Shown in pieces: positions 57,480 through 64,000 of a stretch of DNA of 64,000 nt. The notes beneath the pieces are model-generated. The model had not been told where the DNA came from and did no database searches. It saw only the letters and a program-made list of their open reading frames with translations. Each line of letters opens with the position of its first letter. Position 1 is the stretch's first letter. This DNA comes from Pseudomonadota bacterium (lineage in GTDB: Bacteria; Pseudomonadota; Gammaproteobacteria; Burkholderiales; Burkholderiaceae_C). The stretch is taken from NCBI GenBank assembly GCA_021846965.1, contig JAJZWA010000004.1, positions 52,665-116,664 of the forward strand, given 5' to 3'. The position numbers and the translations under genes are program-made.

Positions 57480-58076
57480 ATGAGCGTTCCCGAACCCAGC
57501 AGCGCCAGTCCCGAACAGCAGTCCGAATGGCTGTCGCGTATCGAGGCCCTGCGCCCCACGCTCATGCGACTGGCCCTGCTGCAGTTGCGCAACCGTGCAT
57601 GGGCCGAGGACGCCGTGTCCGAGGCGCTGCTGGCGGCCATCGAGGGCCTGTCGCGCTTCGGCGCGCGCGCCCAGTTGCAGACCTGGGTGGTGGGTATCCT
57701 CAAGCACAAGGTGCTGGACCAGCTGCGCCAGCGCCAGCGCGAACAGCAGTTCGACGAGGTCGACGACGGCGAGGACCCGGCCGAGCACATGTTCGTCGCC
57801 GACGGACATTTCGCGCAGTTCCCGCAGGTGTGGAACGCGCCCTCGGAGGTGCTGCGCCAGAAGCAGTTCCTCGAAGTGCTGGAGGCCTGCATGGACCTGC
57901 TGCCCGGCCAGCTCGGGCGCGTGTTCCTCATGCGCGAGTGGCTGGAGCTGGGCACCGACGAGATTTGTCAGGAGCTGGGCTTCACCGCGACCAACGTATG
58001 GCAGATGCTTTCCCGCGCCAGGTTGCGCTTGCGGGAATGCCTGCAACTACGCTGGTTCGGTGAGCAGAGATCATGA
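57480..58076 (+). CDS. ECF-type RNA polymerase sigma factor
   Basis: RPTLMRLALLQLRNRAWAEDAVSEALLAAIEGLSRFGARAQLQTWVVGILKHKVLDQLRQ; region 4 LGFTATNVWQMLSRARLRLRECL. Confidence 0.94.
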   Translation: MSVPEPSSASPEQQSEWLSRIEALRPTLMRLALLQLRNRAWAEDAVSEALLAAIEGLSRFGARAQLQTWVVGILKHKVLDQLRQRQREQQFDEVDDGEDPAEHMFVADGHFAQFPQVWNAPSEVLRQKQFLEVLEACMDLLPGQLGRVFLMREWLELGTDEICQELGFTATNVWQMLSRARLRLRECLQLRWFGEQRS

Positions 58077-58291
58077 GCTTCAAGCCCTTTCGCACATGCC
58101 GCGAGGTCACCGCGCTGGTGATCGCGCGGGAGGACCGCGCGCTGCGGTTGCGCGAGCGGGCGATCATCCGCGCGCACTTCCTGATCTGCCAGGCCTGCCC
58201 GATTGTCGAGCGCCAGGTGCTGGGCATGCGCGAGGCCCTGGGCGCCTGGCGCCAGTATCGCGACGGGGTGGACGAAGCCGGGGGCGAGTGA
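58073..58291 (+). CDS. zf-HC2-like anti-sigma factor (72 aa)
   Basis: H-x3-C-x2-C motif (HFLICQAC); 4-nt overlap with the sigma gene. Confidence 0.85.
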   Translation: MSFKPFRTCREVTALVIAREDRALRLRERAIIRAHFLICQACPIVERQVLGMREALGAWRQYRDGVDEAGGE

Positions 58292-58412
58292 AGCGCCGGG
58301 CCTGTGGGCCTTCGTTACAAGATTTCACGTTTGCGCGGCCTCGCGCAAGAAATCCAAGTTGTTCTTAGGATTCTCGGAGTTTGCGCGCGATGCGCAGCCG
58401 AGGGAGAACAAC

Positions 58413-58877
58413 ATGATCGAATTCACCGTCAACGGCAAGGCCCAGTCCCTGGACCTCAGCCCCGACACGCCGCTGCTGTGGGCCATCCGCGACCATCTGC
58501 ACCTGACCGGCACCAAGTTCGGCTGCGGCATCGCCGAATGCGGCGCCTGCACCGTGCACCTGAACGGCACCGCCGTGCGCTCCTGCCAGATTCCCGTGTC
58601 CTCCGTGCAGGGCATGCACGTGACCACCATCGAAGGCCTGCAGACCCGCGAGGCGAAGGCCGTACGCGCGGCCTGGGTGGCCCACCAGGTGCCGCAATGC
58701 GGCTACTGCCAGTCGGGCCAGATCATGTCGGCCAGCGCCCTGCTCAAGCAGAACGCCAAGCCCAGCGACTCCGACATCGACGCCTTCATGTCCGGCAACA
58801 TCTGCCGCTGCGGAACCTATCCCCGCATCCGCGCCGCCATTCACGACGCCGCGCATGCGCTCGCCGAGGAGTCCTGA
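58413..58877 (+). CDS. iorA: Molybdenum hydroxylase 2Fe-2S subunit (IorA-like)
   Basis: [47 protein letters not shown]. Confidence 0.95.
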   Translation: MIEFTVNGKAQSLDLSPDTPLLWAIRDHLHLTGTKFGCGIAECGACTVHLNGTAVRSCQIPVSSVQGMHVTTIEGLQTREAKAVRAAWVAHQVPQCGYCQSGQIMSASALLKQNAKPSDSDIDAFMSGNICRCGTYPRIRAAIHDAAHALAEES

Positions 58878-58878
58878 G

Positions 58879-61092
58879 ATGGCCGACGAACTGCTCGAAC
58901 TCTCCGCCGATGCGGCTTCGCGCCGCGCCTTCCTCAAGAGCTCCGCGCTGGCCGGCGGCGGCCTCGTGCTGGGCCTGGCCCTTCCGCTGGCGTCGCGCGC
59001 GGCCCAGGCGGCGCCGATGGCGGCCCCCGTATTCAACCCACTGGCCGAACCCGGCAGCTTCTCGCCGAACGCCTATGTGCGCGTGGGCACCGACGACCAG
59101 GTCACGCTTGTGGTCGACAAGTCCGAGATGGGCCAGGGCGTGATGACCGCGCTGCCCATGCTGCTGGCCGATGAAATGGATGCCGACTGGCCCCGCGTGC
59201 AACTGCAGCAGGCCGGCGCCCATGACGCCTACAAGAACACCCTGCTGGGCATGCAGGCCACCGGCGGCAGCACCAGCGTGCGCAGTTCCTGGCTGCCGCT
59301 GCGCCGCGCCGGCGCCGCCGCGCGCGCGATGCTGGTGCAGGCCGCCGCGCGCCGCTGGCAGGTCGATGCCTCGGCCTGCACGGTCAGCGCCGGGGTGGTG
59401 CACGGCCCGGGCGGCCGCCAGGCCCGCTTCGGCGAACTCGCCGAGGAGGCCTCGCGCCTGCCCGTGCCGAGCCAGGTACGCCTGAAGGATCCGAAGGAGT
59501 TCCGGCTCATCGGACGGCCCCTGGCGCGGGTGGACGTGCCCGAGAAGACCACCGGCCAGGCGGTGTTCGGCCTGGACATGCAGCTGCCGGACATGCTGGT
59601 GGCCAGCGTCGCGCAGCCGCCGGCCTTCGGCGCCACCGTGCGTGGCGTCGACGATGCGGCCGCGCGCGCCATCCCCGGCGTGCACTCGGTGCACCGCACC
59701 AGCGACGGCGTGGCCGTGCTGGCGAAGGATTTCTGGACCGCGCGCAAGGGCCGCGACGCCTTGCGCATCGACTGGGACCTCGGCCCCAACGCCACGCTCG
59801 ACGACGCCGGCATCCTGGAGCTGTTCCGCAAGGCCGGCGAGCAACCGGGTGCCGTGGCCTGGAAGGTGGGCGAGGGCGAGGCGGCGCTGGCACCGGCCGC
59901 CGCGGCCCCCGGTGCCAGGACCCTGCGGGCCGAGTACTCGCTGCCCTTCCTGGCGCACGCCACGATGGAGCCGATGAACTGCACGGCCTTCGTGCAGAAG
60001 GACCGCGTGGACATCTGGGGCCCGACCCAGGCGCAGACCCTGAACCAGATCGTCGCCGGCAAGATCGCCGGGCTGCCCCCGCACGCGGTGCACGTGCACA
60101 CCACGCTGCTCGGCGGGGGCTTCGGCCGGCGCTTCGAACAGGACTTCGTGTCCCAGGCGGTGGAACTGTCCAAGGCCAGCGGAAGGCCCGTGAAGGTGGT
60201 GTGGACCCGCGAGGACGACACCCGGCACGACTTCTACCGCCCCGCCAACCTGCACCGCCTGCACGCCGTGCTCGACCGCGACGGCAGGCTGCAGGCCTGG
60301 GCCCACCAGATCGTCGGCCCGTCCATTTTCTCGCGCGTGTTCCCCCAGTACGTGAAGGACGGTGTGGACGACAGCTCCGTGCAGGGCGCCATCAAGCTGC
60401 CCTACGCCATGCCCAACGCGCAGACCCGCTACGTCTTGTGCAACACCCCGGTGCCGGTGGGCTTCTGGCGCTCGGTCGGGCATTCCATCACCGCCTTCAC
60501 CGTCGAGTCCTTCATCGACGAGCTGGCGCATGCCGCGGGCACCGATCCCTACCGCTTCCGGCGCGATCTGCTGCTGCACGGCGACCAGCGCGCGCTGGCC
60601 ACGCTGGACGTCGCGGCGCGCGAGGCCGGCTGGGGCAAGCCCCTGCCGGCGGGGCATTTCCACGGCATCGCCATGCACCATTCCTTCGGCAGCTACGTCA
60701 GCGAAGTGGCCGAGGTCTCGGTGGATCCCAAGGGGCAGGTTCGCGTGCACCGCGTGACCTGCGCGGTGGACTGCGGGCAGGTCGTCAACCCCGACATCGT
60801 GACCGCGCAGATCCAGAGCGCGGTGGTGTACGGGCTGACCGCGGCGCTGTACGACCGCATCGAGCTGCGCCAGGGCGGGGTGGTGCAGGGCAATTTCGAC
60901 AAGTACCGCATGCTGCGCATGGACAGCGCGCCGCGGGTCGACGTGCACATCCTGCCCAGCGGGGAAGCGCCCGGCGGCCTGGGCGAGCCGGGCACGCCGC
61001 CCATCGCGCCCGCCGTGGCCAACGCGGTGTTCGCCGCCACCGGCAAGCGCCTGCGCGAACTGCCGCTGCGCCCGGAACTGCTCAAGGCCTGA
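58879..61092 (+). CDS. iorB: Xanthine dehydrogenase-family molybdopterin-binding subunit (IorB-like), Tat-like leader
   Basis: SRRAFLKSSALAGGGLVLGLALPLASRA; ADEMDADWPRVQLQQA; GGSTSVRSSWLPLRRAGAAARAML; LGGGFGRRFEQDF. Confidence 0.95.
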   Translation: MADELLELSADAASRRAFLKSSALAGGGLVLGLALPLASRAAQAAPMAAPVFNPLAEPGSFSPNAYVRVGTDDQVTLVVDKSEMGQGVMTALPMLLADEMDADWPRVQLQQAGAHDAYKNTLLGMQATGGSTSVRSSWLPLRRAGAAARAMLVQAAARRWQVDASACTVSAGVVHGPGGRQARFGELAEEASRLPVPSQVRLKDPKEFRLIGRPLARVDVPEKTTGQAVFGLDMQLPDMLVASVAQPPAFGATVRGVDDAAARAIPGVHSVHRTSDGVAVLAKDFWTARKGRDALRIDWDLGPNATLDDAGILELFRKAGEQPGAVAWKVGEGEAALAPAAAAPGARTLRAEYSLPFLAHATMEPMNCTAFVQKDRVDIWGPTQAQTLNQIVAGKIAGLPPHAVHVHTTLLGGGFGRRFEQDFVSQAVELSKASGRPVKVVWTREDDTRHDFYRPANLHRLHAVLDRDGRLQAWAHQIVGPSIFSRVFPQYVKDGVDDSSVQGAIKLPYAMPNAQTRYVLCNTPVPVGFWRSVGHSITAFTVESFIDELAHAAGTDPYRFRRDLLLHGDQRALATLDVAAREAGWGKPLPAGHFHGIAMHHSFGSYVSEVAEVSVDPKGQVRVHRVTCAVDCGQVVNPDIVTAQIQSAVVYGLTAALYDRIELRQGGVVQGNFDKYRMLRMDSAPRVDVHILPSGEAPGGLGEPGTPPIAPAVANAVFAATGKRLRELPLRPELLKA

Positions 61093-61114
61093 GCGCGGGG
61101 CCGGGCGAGGGGGC

Positions 61115-61528
61115 TTGAAACTCCCGCGCCCGGCCCGCATGTTTCGCATGGGTACGCAGATTTCTTGCACTGCCATGTCGCAATCCGCCGTTTCCTCCGT
61201 TCGCGCCCAGGTCCTGCCGGCCCGCCTGCGGGATCTGGCGATGCTGGCCGCGCTGCTCGAGCGCATCGAGCGCGATGCCCGCCGCCCCGACCCCGAGCAG
61301 TACCGGCTGCTGGTCGCGCGCATTCGAGAACAACTCCGCTGCCTGCCGATGGACGCCGCGCTGGACGCCATGCTCGCCGGCTTTCCCGCCACCGCCGAGA
61401 TCTACGAGAACCTGCGCTACGAGCTGGCCGGCCTGTGCCGGGCTCCGCTGGCCCACTCCGTCGGCACCGAACGCGCTGCGCGTGAGCTGATCGCCCGCAT
61501 CGGCCGCGAACCCCCGGACAAATACTGA
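61115..61528 (+). CDS. Hypothetical protein
   Basis: Open frame with coding-like composition; start uncertain (61142 or 61175 possible). Confidence 0.5.
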   Translation: MKLPRPARMFRMGTQISCTAMSQSAVSSVRAQVLPARLRDLAMLAALLERIERDARRPDPEQYRLLVARIREQLRCLPMDAALDAMLAGFPATAEIYENLRYELAGLCRAPLAHSVGTERAARELIARIGREPPDKY

Positions 61529-61593
61529 TAGAGGTATATGTATTCCGGCCCTCACAATGGCGCCATGTCCAGGCAGCCGGGGAGCCGCGCCAC

Positions 61594-62049
61594 ATGTCCT
61601 TTGTCATCGAATGGAGCCATCTGCACCCGCTTGCCGCCATCGGCGGCGGGGTGCTGATCGGCACGGCTGCCGGGCTGCTCGCGCTGGGCGCGGGCAAGAT
61701 CATGGGCTGCAGCGGCATCGCCGGCGCCATGCTGCATGACGCCGTGTATGGCGTGCGTGCGCAGGCCTGGCGCGGCTGGTTCATGGGAGGCGTGCTGCTC
61801 GGCGGCCTGCTGTGGCTGGCGCTGGGCGGGAGCTTTCCCGGCGCCGCGCATGCGCTGCCGGCGGCGCTGGTGCTTCCAGCCGGCCTGCTCACCGGCTTCG
61901 GCACCCGACTCGGCTCGGGCTGCACCAGCGGCCACGGGGTCTGCGGCATCCCGCGCCTGTCCGCACGCTCGCTGCTGGCGGTGGGGCTGTTCATGGCCAG
62001 CGGCATGGTCACGGTGTTCCTGGGCCGGCAGCTGGGGGTGCTGTCGTGA
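61594..62049 (+). CDS. YeeE/YedE-family (DUF6691-type) membrane protein, half 1
   Basis: GGVLIGTAAGLLALGAGKIMGCSGIAGAML; GFGTRLGSGCTSGHGVCGIPRLSARSLLAV. Confidence 0.92.
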   Translation: MSFVIEWSHLHPLAAIGGGVLIGTAAGLLALGAGKIMGCSGIAGAMLHDAVYGVRAQAWRGWFMGGVLLGGLLWLALGGSFPGAAHALPAALVLPAGLLTGFGTRLGSGCTSGHGVCGIPRLSARSLLAVGLFMASGMVTVFLGRQLGVLS

Positions 62050-62555
62050 GCGGGGGCAGCGGGGGCAGAGCCCGGCCCTGGGGGCAGTCGATCAGCAAGA
62101 GGGCCGTCAACCTCATCGCGCTGCTCTCGGGCACCTTGTTCGGTCTCGGGCTCATGCTCTGCGGCATGGTCGATCCCGTGCGGGTGCTCGGATTCCTGGA
62201 CGTCGCCGGGCACTGGGACCCGACCCTGCTGCTGGTGATGGGCGGCGCGGTGGCCGCCTCCGCCGTGCCCATCCGCCTGGCCATGCGCCGGGGCCGTCCG
62301 ATGCTGGGCGGGATGCTCGAATTCCCCAGCCAGCGCGCCATCACCGGGCGCCTGGTTGCCGGCAGCGTGCTGTTCGGCGTGGGCTGGGGCCTGTGCGGCG
62401 TCTGTCCCGGCCCGGCCTTGCTCAACCTGCTGAGCCTGCGAGCCGATCGCTGGGAGTTCTTCGCCTGCATGCTGATCGGCATGGCACTGTTCGATGCCTG
62501 GAACCGGCGCGGCGCCGGCGCCCGCTCCACGGCGGGCTCCCTGCCGCGTCCTTGA
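62046..62555 (+). CDS. YeeE/YedE-family membrane protein, half 2
   Basis: GTG start overlapping the stop of half 1; LSGTLFGLGLMLCGMVDPVRVLGFLD; GVGWGLCGVCPGPALLNL. Confidence 0.92.
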   Translation: MSGGSGGRARPWGQSISKRAVNLIALLSGTLFGLGLMLCGMVDPVRVLGFLDVAGHWDPTLLLVMGGAVAASAVPIRLAMRRGRPMLGGMLEFPSQRAITGRLVAGSVLFGVGWGLCGVCPGPALLNLLSLRADRWEFFACMLIGMALFDAWNRRGAGARSTAGSLPRP

Positions 62556-62598
62556 TCCACGGGGCTTGCCGCCGCGCCCGGCGGGGCGAGAATGCGCC

Positions 62599-63879
62599 AT
62601 GGACACGAGCCTCGGCGATCTCCTGCGCTGGGTGGCGGCCCTCGGGGCCGGCCTGCTGATCGGCGTCGAACGCGAGCGCAGCCACCCGGACGAGCAGGCC
62701 AGTGCCGGCCTGCGCAGCTTCGCGCTGGCCGCGCTGGCCGGCGCCGCGGCCGCCCGCCTGGGCCTCGCCGCGCTGGTCGCCGCCGTGCTGGCGGTGGCGG
62801 GGCTGGCCGTGGCCGGCTACCTGCGCACCCGCGACACCGACCCCGGCATCACCACCGAGATCGCGCTGCTGCTGTGCGTGCTGCTGGGCGCGCTGGCCAT
62901 GCAGGAGCCGGCACTGGCCTCGGCGCTGGCCGTGCTGACGGCCGTGCTGCTGGCCGCCAAGGCCCGCCTGCACGGTTTCGTGCGCTCCGTGCTCAGCGAG
63001 CAGGAACTGCAGCATGGCCTGCTGCTGGCCGCCTCGGTGCTGGTGGTGCTGCCGCTGCTGCCCAACCGCGCCTTGCCCGCGCTCGGCGGGCTCAACCCCC
63101 ACACCCTGTGGACCCTGGCCGTGCTGCTCATGGTCATCCAGACCCTGGGCCATGTCGCGTTGCGCTGGCTGGGCCCCGTGCGCGGCCTGGCCCTTACCGG
63201 GCTGCTGGGCGGCTTCGTCTCCAGCACCGCCACCATCGCCGCGATGGGACGGCGCGCGCGGGAGCATCCCGCGTGGTTCGAGGCCTGCCTGGCCGGCGCC
63301 CTGTGGTCCAACCTGTCCACCGTCGTGCAACTGAGCGTGATGACCGCCGTGGTGGCGCCCGGCCTGCTTTCCCGCCTGGCACCGGCGCTGCTGCTGGCGG
63401 GCGCCGTGACCCTGGGAGCGGGCTGGTGGAGCGCCCGCCTGGCGCGGCTGCGCGGCGAGCCGGCCGCGCCCCCCGCGGCGGCCGTGGCCGGGCGGCCCTT
63501 CAGCCCGCGTGCGGCGCTGGTCTTCGCGGCGGCGGTGGGGGCCATGCTGTTCGTGGCCGAGCAGGCGCATCGGCGCTACGGTGGCAGCGGCGTGCTGGTG
63601 ACCACCGCGCTGGCCGGGCTGGCCGACGCCCACGCCTCCGCGGTGTCGGCGCTGCAGCTGCATGCCGGGGGCGGCCTGGGAGCCGGACTGGCCGCCGCTT
63701 GCGTGGGCGCGGCCTTCAGCACCAATGCGCTGAGCAAGACCGTGGCGGCAGCTTCCGGCGGCAGCGCGCGCTTCGCCCGCCTGCTCGCGGCATCGCAGGC
63801 GGCGATGGTGCTGGGTTTCTGGACCGGCCTTGCGTCGGCGCCGTGGATCCAGCGCGTATTGACAGGCGGCAGCGCATGA
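62599..63879 (+). CDS. MgtC/DUF4010-family membrane protein
   Basis: LLRWVAALGAGLLIGVERERSH; GLRSFALAALAGAAAARLGL; multi-TM DUF4010-like C-terminus. Confidence 0.9.
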   Translation: MDTSLGDLLRWVAALGAGLLIGVERERSHPDEQASAGLRSFALAALAGAAAARLGLAALVAAVLAVAGLAVAGYLRTRDTDPGITTEIALLLCVLLGALAMQEPALASALAVLTAVLLAAKARLHGFVRSVLSEQELQHGLLLAASVLVVLPLLPNRALPALGGLNPHTLWTLAVLLMVIQTLGHVALRWLGPVRGLALTGLLGGFVSSTATIAAMGRRAREHPAWFEACLAGALWSNLSTVVQLSVMTAVVAPGLLSRLAPALLLAGAVTLGAGWWSARLARLRGEPAAPPAAAVAGRPFSPRAALVFAAAVGAMLFVAEQAHRRYGGSGVLVTTALAGLADAHASAVSALQLHAGGGLGAGLAAACVGAAFSTNALSKTVAAASGGSARFARLLAASQAAMVLGFWTGLASAPWIQRVLTGGSA

Positions 63880-63922
63880 CGCACAATGCTTGCTTTCGCT
63901 TGCGGCAAACCGCAAAGCGAGT

Positions 63923-63999
63923 GGAGTGGTAGTTCAGTTGGTTAGAATACCGGCCTGTCACGCCGGGGGTCGCGGGTTCGAGTCCCGTCCACTCCGCCA
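63923..63999 (+). tRNA. tRNA-Asp (anticodon GTC), CCA encoded
   Basis: GGAGTGG/CCACTCC acceptor, anticodon stem CCGGC-CTGTCAC-GCCGG, T arm GCGGG-TTCGAGT-CCCGT, G + CCA. Confidence 0.97.
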
Positions 64000-64000
64000 A

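Noticed and set aside
58786-61392. 868-aa minus-strand ORF opposite iorB
   Set aside because: Shadow ORF; iorAB motifs are on the + strand.
1-64000. CRISPR arrays
   Set aside because: No regularly spaced short direct repeats with unique spacers were seen anywhere; the five island repeats are kilobases apart with genes between them.
1-64000. Prophage, transposase or integrase genes
   Set aside because: None of the provided ORFs reads as a recombinase, transposase or phage structural protein; the PAAR/REase cassette is T6SS-type.
63880-64000. Second genomic island at tRNA-Asp
   Set aside because: The window ends right after the tRNA CCA, so nothing downstream can be evaluated.

Overview
This is a 64 kb window of GC-rich chromosomal DNA from a proteobacterium, probably betaproteobacterial/Burkholderiales-like. 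That placement is inferred from gene content and tRNA sequence only.

The left ~7.3 kb is an accessory island. It is a chain of small modules: a lower-GC trpS/methyltransferase pair; a PAAR / DUF4123 / Tox-REase-5 T6SS effector cassette with an Imm52-like immunity gene; and two toxin-antitoxin pairs. The modules are separated by recurring copies of a sequence that looks like the 3' end of tRNA-Glu (TAGGGGACGCCA and variants) plus a strong terminator hairpin. An Imm52-like duplication lies at the right end, and each of the two copies carries a different disabling lesion.

The rest is mostly ordinary chromosome:
- EamA exporter, flavin reductase, thiolase plus Zn-ribbon OB protein, autotransporter
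- complete kdpFABCDE, with an extra 30-aa ORF before kdpF
- FMN reductases, exported FmdE-like protein, PNPOx, GST/LysR pair, MCP, isochorismatase
- an MtrB/PioB - decaheme cytochrome - monoheme cytochrome c locus (putative extracellular electron transfer) with an adjacent two-component system, followed by a complete ccmABCDEFGHI cytochrome c maturation operon
- SrkA-like kinase, MacAB-TolC-like efflux, a degenerate HD-GYP-like protein, enoyl-CoA hydratase-family gene, second EamA transporter
- a bufferin (DUF2282/DUF692/DUF2063) locus with DoxX, sigma factor and zf-HC2 anti-sigma
- IorAB-like molybdenum hydroxylase, split YeeE/YedE pair, DUF4010/MgtC protein, and tRNA-Asp at the right edge.

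All family assignments come from reading the translations; no database searches were run.
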